Shown: positions 6,243-13,969, counted from the first letter of the stretch. The stretch is 19,718 nucleotides of DNA from Eubacterium sp. UBA4343 (GCA_002394235.1 DGTF01000008.1:1-19718); one strand, 5' to 3'. Notes: generated by a model not told the origin, from the letters alone. Translations and numbers: made by a program.

Positions 6243-7712
6243 ATGTATCTTAGCATGTGGATCATTCGGGACAATCTGAAGGAATATGCAATCGACAGCC
6301 ATATTTCAGGCGGTGAGATGAGTATCCGTAATGTTTCGCTTTTGTTCAGGGGCGACAATGTCAGCCCGCACACGGTCTATATCTGCCCTTCCGAGGATTT
6401 TATCCCGACCATGAAGAACAGGGTGATCTGTGTCAACAGAAATGATTATCTGGTTGTAGATTGCGGGAGTATGGAGGAAATCTACGAAAAGGTTCAGAAC
6501 ACCATCGACAGGTATCTGGAGTGGGATCTTCATGTGCGGGATCTGATTGATGCTCACTGTTCGCTGCAGGATATTACGCAGGAGGCGGCGAATATTTTTC
6601 AGGAAATGGTAGTTGTGATGAACAGCGGATTTATCCTGAAAAGTATTGCGGGAAGGCAGTACATCGAAAAAACAGTTCCGGCTGAGTATGCTGACCAGCT
6701 GCGGATAGAGGAAGGAATGCCTCTGGATCATGTAGTCCCTGTGGTAAAAAGCCTGCAGTCCAATCTCACGAATCGAAACTCGTATTATTTTCAGGAACCA
6801 ATACTGAAAAAGAATTCTCTTGTTCAGAATATTTTTATCAACGGCTTTTTCTGGGGCTTCAGCTTTGTGACACTTGGCCGGACGGAAGGCGGAGAGGCGG
6901 CACGGCAGGTTTTCCATGTATTTAATGCTCAGATTCTGCGTTGGTGGGATCGAAATGGAATCGTCCTGGAGGCTCCGGAGCAGAATGCGGTCTTTCTGAG
7001 GCTGCTGCGGCAGGATCCGGTGATGAAAAGCGATACGGTGTATCAGTTCTTCCGGAGAATCGGCTGGAAGGATGAGGACAGTAAACGGGTCCTCCGGTTT
7101 CAGGTGAGTGCTGGAAGTGAACTGGTGTATGAGAGGCTGATTCATCAGATTTCACAGCTTTATTCCGATTGCTATGTGCTCCAGGTCGATAAAGGCCTGA
7201 TGATGGTCGTAAATGCGACGCATCTGCAGTTCTCCCGCTTTCTGCAGGACCTGACCCGGTATCTGAAACCGGTTGACCTGTATATGGGAATTAGTTATCC
7301 GTTTCAGGATGTGATGAAGCTTCGACAGTATTTCGAACAGGCAGATATTGCGATGCATTACGGGGAGCGGAACGGGCGGCGCGTCATGTTTTGCCGGGAG
7401 TGTGTCGTTTACTATCTGCAGAATATTTTGCGAAAAAATGTATCCATTGATCTGGAACATCCGGTTCTGAAACAGCTCCGTTCTGCAGACCGGAGAAATC
7501 ATACGGAGTATTTTCATACACTGCAGGTATACCTGCAGGAGGAGAGAAGCCTTGTCAGGGCTTCGGAGCGCCTTCATATTCACAAGAATACCCTGCTGTA
7601 CCGGATTAGAAGAATTGAAGACAAATACAAGGTAGACCTTAATGATACGCAGGAGAGAACGGCAATTATGGTGTCGTTTCTTATGTATCCGGATCAGGAG
7701 GCAGATACGTAA
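6243..7712 (+). CDS. PucR/CdaR-type transcriptional regulator
   Basis: This cytosolic regulator has 489 residues. The last 70 (about 420-489) form the PucR C-terminal helix-turn-helix: HTLQVYLQEERSLVRASERL, then HIHKNTLLYRIRRIEDKY, with the canonical H-x-NTL-YR-RI core. The N-terminal 400 residues are likely a signal-sensing region with a GGDEF-like middle of the CdaR type, but I cannot name the ligand. The start ATG at 6243 has GGAGGA at 6227-6232, ten bases upstream; a GTG at 6201 would extend the protein by 14 residues but lies within a direct repeat and has no ribosome binding site. Transcription probably begins below the extended -10 at 6084-6092. Divergence from the URO-D-like gene suggests that it controls that gene. 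Confidence 0.85.
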   Translation: MYLSMWIIRDNLKEYAIDSHISGGEMSIRNVSLLFRGDNVSPHTVYICPSEDFIPTMKNRVICVNRNDYLVVDCGSMEEIYEKVQNTIDRYLEWDLHVRDLIDAHCSLQDITQEAANIFQEMVVVMNSGFILKSIAGRQYIEKTVPAEYADQLRIEEGMPLDHVVPVVKSLQSNLTNRNSYYFQEPILKKNSLVQNIFINGFFWGFSFVTLGRTEGGEAARQVFHVFNAQILRWWDRNGIVLEAPEQNAVFLRLLRQDPVMKSDTVYQFFRRIGWKDEDSKRVLRFQVSAGSELVYERLIHQISQLYSDCYVLQVDKGLMMVVNATHLQFSRFLQDLTRYLKPVDLYMGISYPFQDVMKLRQYFEQADIAMHYGERNGRRVMFCRECVVYYLQNILRKNVSIDLEHPVLKQLRSADRRNHTEYFHTLQVYLQEERSLVRASERLHIHKNTLLYRIRRIEDKYKVDLNDTQERTAIMVSFLMYPDQEADT

Positions 7713-7738
7713 GCTGAACGGGGGAAAAAGTGCTTTCG

Positions 7739-7779
7739 GGTTTTCAGGCGGCAGAGCAGGTTTTTCAGGTGGCAACACA
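7739..7779 (+). repeat. Degenerate 20/21-base tandem pair behind the PucR-type gene
   Basis: GGTTTTCAGGCGGCAGAGCA at 7739-7758 is followed by a 21-base copy beginning GGTTTTTCAGGTGGCA at 7759-7779. It is non-coding. Confidence 0.5.
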
Positions 7780-7812
7780 CCCGGTTTTGCGTTAAAATGT
7801 TGTCAGACAGTA

Positions 7813-7834
7813 ACGACTATACGATATAAGTCGT
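7813..7834. promoter_or_regulatory. Inverted repeat upstream of the TPR/SEC-C gene
   Basis: ACGACT at 7813-7818 and AGTCGT at 7829-7834 are perfect inverted arms around a 10-base AT-rich spacer, 50 bases ahead of the TPR/SEC-C start. A TTGTCA at 7800-7805 and TATAAG at 7825-7830 could be a promoter, with a long 19-base spacer. The arms would then overlap the -10, as an operator might. This is a weak inference. Confidence 0.3.
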
Positions 7835-7883
7835 GCCATATACTGTATGATATCGGAAATTTGATCAGAATGAGGATGGTTCA

Positions 7884-9182
7884 ATGGCAGAGATTGTAAA
7901 AGCTGTGAAAAATGAAAATGTGGCGGAAACACTTGAGCAGTACGTGAGAGAGGCACCGGAGGAGATGCGGCCACAGGTCCGTGCGATGCTGGATGTTTTC
8001 GGAGGCGGCGATTCCGAAAAGGCAGAGGAGATGTGCCGGGAAATTCTGGAGAAGAAGCCGGATTATCCGTATGTGCAGACGGTTTATGGAGTGTGCCTTT
8101 TTGAAAAAAGCAGATTTGAGGATGCGGAGCGGATCTTCCGGGAGGTGATCGAGGCACATCCGGATTTTGAGAAGGCGGCCGTCCAGCTGGCAAAATCATA
8201 CCATGCGCAGAAGAAATACCGGGAGGCTGCTGCCGAGTTCGGTAAAATTCTCCCATTAAAAGAGTACGAACCGATGGTTTATTCCGCGTATGGGGACTGC
8301 CTGGAAAATCTGGGGCTGAAGAAAAAAGCACTGGAGGCATTCCGGGAGGACATTATCCAGTACGATAAGGAGAAATTTGTGCCCAGCGAGAGGTGGATGG
8401 ATGGTGTCTTCCAGAGAGCGCTGGAACTCGAAGTGTCCATGAATCAGGATCTGTTCCTGAAGGACCTCGAGGATTACAAGGATTTTCTGAGACATGCGGA
8501 GCATGTGGCGGATTATCAGCAATATCTCGCGGATCTGATCGTGGTCATGAGTATGGAGCTGGAGAAAAAATGGCTCCGGAATCCGTTTGTGGAATTTGTC
8601 ACTTTCGTATCCAGGCTCGGGGTGATGCAGGGGAAATACCAGGAAACCATCACGAGCGCCTATTTAGCCGCAGAGTCCTATAGCCTGCGTGACGACAGGG
8701 AGATTTCCCCTCTGCTGGAAGATTTTGTGAACAACATTTATTCGGAGCAGCACATCGGTGAGATGGAGAATTCCTCGGATGAATATGTGGCGAACGGCAT
8801 CCGGATTAACGCGAGGATTGCCTGCTGGCAGATGATTCAGTATCTGCCGCAGCACGAGAATGAGATTTCCTATTTCCAGACACATTATCCGCAGAGCTAT
8901 CTGATTGTGGCGGAGCTGATCGGCCGTGCCCGTAATGATGCGGCCGCCTTTGAGAAGGAACTCCTTCAAGATATACAGAAATACGCAGACATGGATGATA
9001 TTGGACTGGATGACCTGCGCGGGCGGCTTGCGGATTCCTACCATGAAATGATGAAAAAGCAGTCGCCGGAGGTTGGAAACGGAGGAACCTATCGGCGCAC
9101 TTCCAGAAAGATCGGAAGAAATGAGCCCTGCCCCTGCGGTTCCGGAAAGAAGTATAAGGACTGCTGCGGGAAGGGAAAGTGA
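7884..9182 (+). CDS. TPR-repeat protein with C-terminal SEC-C zinc motif
   Basis: The protein has 432 residues and no signal peptide. Tetratricopeptide-type helices are visible at about residues 40-160 ([20 protein letters not shown], then [20 protein letters not shown] and a third diverged unit). The middle is a helical region of unknown role. Residues 410-430 form a SEC-C motif ([18 protein letters not shown]), which binds zinc and is best known from the SecA tail, where it contacts SecB and ribosomes. This is not SecA, as there is no helicase region. The likely role is a scaffold or adaptor near the ribosome or translocase. The ATG at 7884 has TGAGGA about seven bases upstream. It is monocistronic, between the PucR-type gene and a strong terminator. 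Confidence 0.85.
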   Translation: MAEIVKAVKNENVAETLEQYVREAPEEMRPQVRAMLDVFGGGDSEKAEEMCREILEKKPDYPYVQTVYGVCLFEKSRFEDAERIFREVIEAHPDFEKAAVQLAKSYHAQKKYREAAAEFGKILPLKEYEPMVYSAYGDCLENLGLKKKALEAFREDIIQYDKEKFVPSERWMDGVFQRALELEVSMNQDLFLKDLEDYKDFLRHAEHVADYQQYLADLIVVMSMELEKKWLRNPFVEFVTFVSRLGVMQGKYQETITSAYLAAESYSLRDDREISPLLEDFVNNIYSEQHIGEMENSSDEYVANGIRINARIACWQMIQYLPQHENEISYFQTHYPQSYLIVAELIGRARNDAAAFEKELLQDIQKYADMDDIGLDDLRGRLADSYHEMMKKQSPEVGNGGTYRRTSRKIGRNEPCPCGSGKKYKDCCGKGK

Positions 9183-9269
9183 CAGCGGAAACGCAGTCTA
9201 TGCTTGTTTCGTTCGAAAAATCAGGCAGCAGAAAGGCATCCGGCATCAAAGCATCCGACATCAGAGAAA

Positions 9270-9315
9270 AAGGAGACCGCCGCACAGAGATTTGAATCTG
9301 TGCGGCGGTCTCCTT
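9270..9315 (+). terminator. Strong hairpin terminator after the TPR/SEC-C gene
   Basis: There is a perfect 19-bp stem, with one arm AAGGAGACCGCCGCACAGA at 9270-9288, an eight-base loop, and the complementary arm at 9297-9315 running into TTCT. An A-run precedes it, so it could work in both directions and also protect the convergent fucU end. Confidence 0.85.
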
Positions 9316-9322
9316 TCTAATG

Positions 9323-9380
9323 ACTGACATGCAGTCGGTTATGTTTGTTCTACTGACATGCTGTCGGTAACGTTTGCTCT
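9323..9380 (+). repeat. 29-base tandem pair with a partial third copy
   Basis: The copies are at 9323-9351 and 9352-9380. Both begin ACTGACATGC and contain GTCGGT, with four differences. A fragment resembling ATGCAGTC follows within 9381-9400. It is non-coding, between convergent gene ends. Confidence 0.65.
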
Positions 9381-9455
9381 AATTATATGCAGTCTGCTCC
9401 AAAGAGGTTCTGCATGACTGCCCGATATCGTCTGTCACGTATAGCCGGCAGGATT

Positions 9456-9926
9456 TTACTTCTGATAAGGTGCCGGCTGCATATCCGGTGTCACAACGCC
9501 CTTTTGAAGCATGATGTTTGCATAGAGAGCGGTTTCGCCTGTGGAGATGACACAGTAAGCGGTCTTCTCGGTCTCCTCATAGAACTTGAATCTCTCGATT
9601 GTGCCGATGGCGTCGGCTCCGCGCTTGTCATACTTCGCAACGATTTCCTTGTAGGTATCCCAGATCGGTGTCTCGACGTTGTCGCCGGGCATAACTTCCA
9701 TCAGATTTACCGGATGCTCAACATAGGGATCCAGCGGAAAGAGCTGCAGAATCGCGTCAAGAATTTCAGGTACGCCGTGACCGTCCATGCGGACGATGAC
9801 CGCGTTCTTCCCCTTGGTCGGAACCGGGAAGTTTCCGTCACTGATTACCAGACGGTCAGAATGGCCCATCTCACAGATAACCTTCAGAAGCTCGGGCGGC
9901 AGGATTGCCGGTACATTTTTTAACAT
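9456..9926 (-). CDS. fucU: RbsD/FucU-family sugar mutarotase (L-fucose mutarotase-like)
   Basis: The protein has 156 residues, close to the 140-150 usual for FucU. It is a cytosolic enzyme that interconverts sugar anomers so that the next enzyme gets the right form. Seen: the N-terminal PELLKVICEMGHSD with the catalytic His22, the GNFPVP loop (31-36), and the FucU-like C-terminus IERFKFYEETEKTAYCVIST followed by GETALYANIMLQKG. This is nearer FucU than RbsD; the sugar may be fucose, galactose or another hexose. The ATG at 9926 has AAAGGAG about seven bases upstream. It is divergent from the aldolase operon, with its own promoter (TTGAAT, 17 bases, TAAAAT) next to the shared operators. Confidence 0.85.
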   Translation of the reverse strand: MLKNVPAILPPELLKVICEMGHSDRLVISDGNFPVPTKGKNAVIVRMDGHGVPEILDAILQLFPLDPYVEHPVNLMEVMPGDNVETPIWDTYKEIVAKYDKRGADAIGTIERFKFYEETEKTAYCVISTGETALYANIMLQKGVVTPDMQPAPYQK

Positions 9927-9945
9927 GATAAAAACTCCTTTCTCC

Positions 9946-9962
9946 GTGGTGCCTTACACCAC
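9946..9962. other. Small hairpin in the fucU leader
   Basis: GTGGTG, loop CCTTA, CACCAC: a perfect six-base-pair stem in the 5' leader of the fucU transcript, about 20 bases ahead of its start codon. It may affect mRNA stability or translation. It has no T-run on either strand and is not a terminator. Confidence 0.4.
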
Positions 9963-9985
9963 ACATATATAGTCTGCTGACACTT

Positions 9986-10014
9986 ATTTTATCTTTTTTT
10001 ATGTCACAATTCAA
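9986..10014 (-). promoter_or_regulatory. Promoter of fucU
   Basis: Read on the minus strand, -35 TTGAAT (10009-10014) and -10 TAAAAT (9986-9991) are separated by exactly 17 bases. This gives a start near 9979 and a leader of about 50 bases. The palindrome at 10024-10033 sits just upstream of the -35. Confidence 0.65.
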
Positions 10015-10023
10015 TAGAAAAAT

Positions 10024-10033
10024 GAAACGTTTC
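10024..10033. promoter_or_regulatory. Palindromic operator candidate O1 (GAAACGTTTC)
   Basis: This perfect 10-base palindrome has the central CG typical of LacI-family operators. It lies ten bases upstream of the fucU -35 and 20 bp centre-to-centre from O2. It could also be read by a CcpA-like regulator, although it lacks the flanking TG/CA of a full cre site. Confidence 0.5.
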
Positions 10034-10041
10034 GCTTAAAA

Positions 10042-10055
10042 CCGAATCGATTCGG
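10042..10055. promoter_or_regulatory. Palindromic operator candidate O2 (CCGAATCGATTCGG)
   Basis: This perfect 14-base palindrome with a CG centre is located just upstream of the aldolase operon -35 (10065-10070). It matches O3 except at one base, which argues that the same LacI-family protein reads both. Confidence 0.75.
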
Positions 10056-10064
10056 AAAAAGTGA

Positions 10065-10093
10065 TTGACAGAGGTGTGGGGACATCCTATAAT
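10065..10093 (+). promoter_or_regulatory. Consensus sigma-A promoter of the aldolase operon
   Basis: TTGACA at 10065-10070 and TATAAT at 10088-10093 are separated by exactly 17 bases, a perfect consensus match, so the promoter should be very strong unless repressed. It lies between O2 and O3. It also shows that a TTG at 10065 cannot be the start of the aldolase. Confidence 0.9.
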
Positions 10094-10102
10094 GAAACCA
10101 AA

Positions 10103-10118
10103 ACCGAAACGATTCGGT
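10103..10118. promoter_or_regulatory. Operator candidate O3 (ACCGAAACGATTCGGT)
   Basis: This 16-base palindrome has one mismatched pair and begins about ten bases after the -10, so it covers the expected transcription start. Its centre is 62 bp from that of O2, about six helical turns, which suits looping by a tetrameric or paired LacI-family repressor. Its position predicts direct repression. Confidence 0.72.
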
Positions 10119-10175
10119 CTGCCGGAGCATATCTCACGGCCTCCGAATGGGCATGATTACAAGGAGGGAACTTAC

Positions 10176-11033
10176 ATGGCACTCGTTACTTCAAAACAGA
10201 TGCTTCTGGATGCACAGAAGGGACATTACGCAGTCGGCGCATTTAATGCTGAGAATATGGAGATGGTGCAGGCAATTGTTCAGGCAGCCGAGGAACTGAA
10301 GGCACCGGTTATGATCCAGACCACCGGCGGCACGCTGAAATACGCCACTCCGAAGATGTTCGCGAATATGGTGAAGGCGGTCGCAGAGACAGCCAGTGTG
10401 CCGGTATGCATTCATCTGGATCATGGCCCGAGCTTTGATATGGCTGTGAAGTGCATTGTCGCGGGGTACACCTCTGTCATGATCGACGGATCAAAGCTTC
10501 CTTTTGAGGAGAACATCGCAATCAGCAAGAGGGTAGCAGATATGGCGGCAGCGGTCGGTATCCCGACAGAGGCTGAGCTTGGAAAGGTAGGCGGCAAGGA
10601 GGATGACACGGTATCTTCCGGTGACGACATCTACACGGATCCGCAGGAGGCGAAGGAATTCGCGGAGCGCACGGGCATTTCCTCACTGGCGGTCGGCATC
10701 GGCACTGCTCACGGCTTCTACAAGGGGACACCGGTTCTGGATGTGAACCGGCTTGCAGAGATCCGTGAGGTGGTTGACGTTCCGCTTGTGCTGCACGGAG
10801 CATCCGGGCTTACGGATGAACAGGTGAGAAGCTGCGTGGAGAGAGGTATCTGCAAGGTGAACTTCGCGACCGAGCTGCGTAAGGCATACACAGACGCTGT
10901 CAAGAAATACATCGCTGAGGATCCGGACGTATTCGATCCGAAGAAGTATCAGGCAGCAGGAAGAGCGGCGGTTGTTGAGCAGGTGAAGTACCGCATGACG
11001 GTCTGCGGCTGCGACGGTAAAGCAGAGAACTGA
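10176..11033 (+). CDS. Class II ketose-bisphosphate aldolase (fructose/tagatose-bisphosphate type)
   Basis: This 285-residue zinc enzyme cleaves a ketose 1,6-bisphosphate to glycerone phosphate and glyceraldehyde 3-phosphate. Seen: IHLDHG with catalytic Asp82 and zinc ligand His83, SVMIDGSKLPFEENI (100-114), EAELGKVGG (132-140), GIGTAHG with His179, LHGASG with His207, and KVNFATELR, the phosphate-binding segment (227-235). Its length fits the GatY/KbaY/Fba class, but substrate (tagatose versus fructose form) cannot be read from sequence alone. The neighbouring GatD-like gene favours the tagatose form. The start ATG at 10176 has AAGGAGGG at 10161-10168. It is the first gene of the operon, under the consensus promoter and operators upstream. 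Confidence 0.9.
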   Translation: MALVTSKQMLLDAQKGHYAVGAFNAENMEMVQAIVQAAEELKAPVMIQTTGGTLKYATPKMFANMVKAVAETASVPVCIHLDHGPSFDMAVKCIVAGYTSVMIDGSKLPFEENIAISKRVADMAAAVGIPTEAELGKVGGKEDDTVSSGDDIYTDPQEAKEFAERTGISSLAVGIGTAHGFYKGTPVLDVNRLAEIREVVDVPLVLHGASGLTDEQVRSCVERGICKVNFATELRKAYTDAVKKYIAEDPDVFDPKKYQAAGRAAVVEQVKYRMTVCGCDGKAEN

Positions 11034-11054
11034 GACGGCAAGGCAAAGAGCTGA
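11013..11054 (+). repeat. 21-base tandem duplication of the aldolase 3' end, stop codon included
   Basis: GACGGTAAAGCAGAGAACTGA is one base over what may be printed, so by position: copy 1 is 11013-11033, ending in the true TGA; copy 2 is 11034-11054, directly adjoining, in the same phase, ending in another TGA. The four differences are all transitions. The copy lies wholly after the stop and is not translated. Confidence 0.85.
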
Positions 11055-11110
11055 GGCCGGACGGATCCGAAATGAGACAGGAGCGCTGAAAACGCAGAGA
11101 AATTGATCCG

Positions 11111-11124
11111 GACGATTGATCGTC
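11111..11124. promoter_or_regulatory. Inverted repeat ahead of the lacI-type gene
   Basis: GACGAT-TG-ATCGTC is a perfect six-base inverted repeat in the 155-base gap between the aldolase and lacI-type genes. It differs from the operators at 10042 and 10103. It may be a weak hairpin or an operator; no clear promoter was found beside it. Confidence 0.3.
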
Positions 11125-11188
11125 AGGCAGCTGCAGGAGGGCTTCGAAAGAACGACTGAACAACGCCGGAAGACGGGAGGGAGGAAGT

Positions 11189-12226
11189 ATGGCGGCTACG
11201 GTAAAGGACATTGCGACGAGAGCAGGGTGCGGCGTAGCGACGGTTTCCTCCTATCTGAATGGAGGAAATGTACGGCCGAAGAACCGGGCGAAGATCGAGG
11301 CGGCGATCGGGGAGCTTCACTATGAAGTAAACGAGACGGCGCGGCAGCTGAAGACGAATCGGACGAAGATGATCGGCGCGGTAATTCCCGAGCTGAACAG
11401 CACGTTCTGCGCGAGAGTGTTAAGCGAAATCGAGGATATTCTCCGTCAGCATGGTTATGCCATGCTGGTCTGCGATTGCCGGACAGACAGCGCCAGGGAG
11501 AGAGAGGCTGTCGATTTTCTTCTGAAACGCAGGGTAGACGGACTCGTGGTGCTTCCGGTTGACGCTACCGGGAATAATCTCCGGAAGTTTATCCGGACGG
11601 AAAAACCCGTCGTTTTGATTGACCGGCAGATTGAGGGACTGGATGTGGATTCGGTCTGTGTAGACAACCGTGCGGCGATTCGTTCGGCGGTGGATCTTCT
11701 GGTGAAGAAGGGGCACACGCATATCGGGATGATTGCCGGACCGGAGGAGATCAACGCTGCCAGGCAGAGAATGCGGGGCTACCGTGAGGCGTGTGAGAAA
11801 AACGGAATTGTCTGCGCCGAGGATTATATCTTTCACGGAGATGATTCGATCGAAAGCGGCACCTGTGGAATTGAGACGCTTCGGCAGATGCATCCGGAGA
11901 TGACGGCGGTTGTGATTTCGAATTATCGGATGACGATAGGTGCCATGATTGGCGCCAACGAGTCCGGAATCGAGATTCCAGGGGAGCTCTCCGTCGTGGG
12001 ATTCGATAACCCCCAGTTCGCGAGGGCGGTGCACCCGAAACTTACGATCATCAATCAGCCGGTCGATGAAATCGGCGAGAAGGCGGCGGAGATTATGCTG
12101 CAGCGGCTCGGTGAGATCGGAGATGCGGAAAATGGAGAGTCTGATGCATCAGCGCGCAGGCATATCTGGCTCGGCACAACGATACTGGAGGGCAGGTCGG
12201 TGCTTGACCGGAATAACGCGAAATGA
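11189..12226 (+). CDS. LacI-family transcriptional regulator
   Basis: This regulator has 345 residues. The N-terminal helix-turn-helix is at residues 4-24 (VKDIATRAGCGVATVSSYLN), the hinge helix NETARQLKTNR at 48-58 with the minor-groove Leu54, and a periplasmic-binding-protein-like core follows (MIGAVIPELNSTF, DGLVVLPVD, PVVLIDRQ, HIGMIAGP, VVGFDNPQFA). The core binds a sugar or sugar phosphate as effector. The CG-centred palindromes at the aldolase/fucU divergent promoters are the likely targets, consistent with a hinge leucine inserting at a central CG step. The ATG at 11189 has GGGAGG and GAGGAAG just upstream. It is the second gene in the operon, so it probably autoregulates. Its 3' end is duplicated just downstream. 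Confidence 0.92.
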   Translation: MAATVKDIATRAGCGVATVSSYLNGGNVRPKNRAKIEAAIGELHYEVNETARQLKTNRTKMIGAVIPELNSTFCARVLSEIEDILRQHGYAMLVCDCRTDSAREREAVDFLLKRRVDGLVVLPVDATGNNLRKFIRTEKPVVLIDRQIEGLDVDSVCVDNRAAIRSAVDLLVKKGHTHIGMIAGPEEINAARQRMRGYREACEKNGIVCAEDYIFHGDDSIESGTCGIETLRQMHPEMTAVVISNYRMTIGAMIGANESGIEIPGELSVVGFDNPQFARAVHPKLTIINQPVDEIGEKAAEIMLQRLGEIGDAENGESDASARRHIWLGTTILEGRSVLDRNNAK

Positions 12227-12269
12227 TGCCGTAGGCAGGCCGGCGCCTGGCCGGAATAACGCAGAATGA
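12191..12269 (+). repeat. 36-base duplication of the 3' end of the lacI-type gene
   Basis: Copy 1 at 12191-12226 includes the last 11 codons and the stop TGA; copy 2 at 12234-12269 starts seven bases later. Both share CCGGAATAACGC and end in ATGA. They align without gaps and have six differences, all transitions. Confidence 0.85.
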
Positions 12270-12336
12270 ACAGGTTCCCTGCTTTATCTAACGCAGCGTT
12301 GGAGCATTGGGATGCCGGAGAGGAAGTTAGGAAACT

Positions 12337-13860
12337 ATGGGAGAGTTTTTACTGGGAATAGATATCGGAACGAGCGCCTGCAAGGTGGCGGCCTTTGACC
12401 GGTACGGCAGGGTGGAGGCATCTGCGACGGGTGATTATCCGGTTTATTATCCTCACCCGGGCTGGGCGGAGCAGAATGCGGAGGACTGGTACCGGGGCGT
12501 CTGTGAGGCATTGGCAAAGATCTGGGCTGAGGGGAAGGTGAAGCCTGCGGATATCTGTGGAATCGGAATCGACGGGCAGGGCTGGTCCGCCATCGCTCTG
12601 GATAAGGACGGAAAGAATCTGACGAATACGCCGATCTGGATGGATACCCGCGCGCAGTCTGTGTGTGACCGGATCAATGAACGGATCGGACAGGACAGAA
12701 TTTTTGATCTTGCAGGAAACGCGCTGCAGCCTTCCTACACCACGCCGAAGGTTCTCTGGTACAGAGAAAACCTTCCGGAGGTCTATGCGCACACGGACAA
12801 GATTCTGCACGCGAACGGATACATCGGATATCGTCTGACCGGAAAGATAACGGAAGATATCTGTGACGCGTACGGCTGGCATTGCTTTGATATGAGAAGG
12901 GGTGTCTGGGATTATGATATGGCATCCGAGATCGGAATCCCGAAGGAGTTCCTGCCGGAGATCGTGAACTGTGATCAGGTGATCGGTAAGGTGACAGAGG
13001 CAGCGGCGAAGGAAACGGGACTTCTGGAGGGAACGCCGGTAGTTGCGGGAGGTCTTGATGCCGCGTGCGGAACGCTTGGCGCCGGCGTGATTCACGACGG
13101 GGATACACAGGAGCAGGGAGGACAGGCCGGCGGCATGAGCGTCTGTCTGGATGAATATAAGGCGGATCCCAGGCTGATTCTGTCGTTTCATGTCATTCCG
13201 GGCAAATGGCTGCTGCAGGGCGGTACGACCGGAGGCGGCGGAGTGATGCGGTGGTTTGAGCGGGAGTTCGCCGGAGAGGAGCGTCTCCTGGCGGAGAAGA
13301 CCGGAGAGTCGTCTCTAGTGCAGCTGAATCATGAGGCGGAAAAGGTTGCGGCCGGATCGGACGGACTTGTTTTTCTCCCGTATATGAGCGGAGAGCGCTC
13401 GCCGATCTGGAATCCGGACGCGAAGGGCGTGTTCTACGGGCTTGATTTTTCGAAAACGAAGGGGCATATGGTGCGTGCCTGCATGGAGGGTGTTGCCTAC
13501 GCCCTGAAGCATAATCTGGATGTGGCTGAGAAAGCGGGGGCGCATGTCGAGCTGCTCCGCGCGATGGGAGGCTCGGCAAATTCGCTTCTGTGGACGCAGA
13601 TCAAGTCGGATATCACGGGAAAGCCGATTGTCGTTCCGTCCTCTGACACGGCAACGACGCTCGGAGCGGTTATGCTCGCCGGAGTCGGCTGCGGATTCTA
13701 CCGTGATTATGAAGAAGCGGTTTCGCTCACGGTTCATGACACGAGACGACATGAGCCGGATCCCGGAAATGCGGCTGTTTATCAGAAAAATTATGAGACA
13801 TATCTGGAACTGTACCGGGATCTCGAGGAACTTATGAGACGAAATGGGGGCAGTTTTTGA
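12337..13860 (+). CDS. FGGY-family carbohydrate kinase (xylulokinase-like)
   Basis: This ATP-dependent kinase has 507 residues in the FGGY class, acting on sugars, ketoses or polyols. Seen: the N-terminal phosphate-binding loop LLGIDIGTSACK (residues 5-16), GIDGQGW (77-83), WMDTRAQ (101-107), GGLDAACGTLGAG (238-250) with the catalytic base Asp241, TTGGGGVMRW, and the C-terminal FGGY signature region around LLRAMGGSANSLLWTQI. Domain content is complete. The substrate is not determinable; together with the GatD-like and AKR genes, a polyol (for example galactitol) or its ketose is likely. The ATG at 12337 has AGGAA about six bases upstream and a second AGGAAG further up. It is the third gene in the operon, 110 bases after the lacI-type gene. 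Confidence 0.9.
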   Translation: MGEFLLGIDIGTSACKVAAFDRYGRVEASATGDYPVYYPHPGWAEQNAEDWYRGVCEALAKIWAEGKVKPADICGIGIDGQGWSAIALDKDGKNLTNTPIWMDTRAQSVCDRINERIGQDRIFDLAGNALQPSYTTPKVLWYRENLPEVYAHTDKILHANGYIGYRLTGKITEDICDAYGWHCFDMRRGVWDYDMASEIGIPKEFLPEIVNCDQVIGKVTEAAAKETGLLEGTPVVAGGLDAACGTLGAGVIHDGDTQEQGGQAGGMSVCLDEYKADPRLILSFHVIPGKWLLQGGTTGGGGVMRWFEREFAGEERLLAEKTGESSLVQLNHEAEKVAAGSDGLVFLPYMSGERSPIWNPDAKGVFYGLDFSKTKGHMVRACMEGVAYALKHNLDVAEKAGAHVELLRAMGGSANSLLWTQIKSDITGKPIVVPSSDTATTLGAVMLAGVGCGFYRDYEEAVSLTVHDTRRHEPDPGNAAVYQKNYETYLELYRDLEELMRRNGGSF

Positions 13861-13969
13861 GACAACAGACTGTCAGCGACAGATGGCCGCTGTCAATTTG
13901 AATAAATATCTTTGTTAAATGTTGTGCAATATGCAGTGTTCGTAAGAAATTCTTCAGGAGGAAGAAAAG

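Noticed and set aside
7884..9182. SecA-related protein because of the SEC-C motif
   Set aside because: There is no DEAD helicase or preprotein-binding region; the rest is TPR-like.
10024..10033. Firm CcpA cre site
   Set aside because: Only the GAAACGTTTC core fits; the outer TG and CA are missing, and the local LacI-family regulator is the simpler reader.
10065..10175. N-terminal extension of the aldolase from a TTG
   Set aside because: The TTG is the -35 box of the promoter, so it cannot be in the transcript; class II aldolases begin as at 10176.
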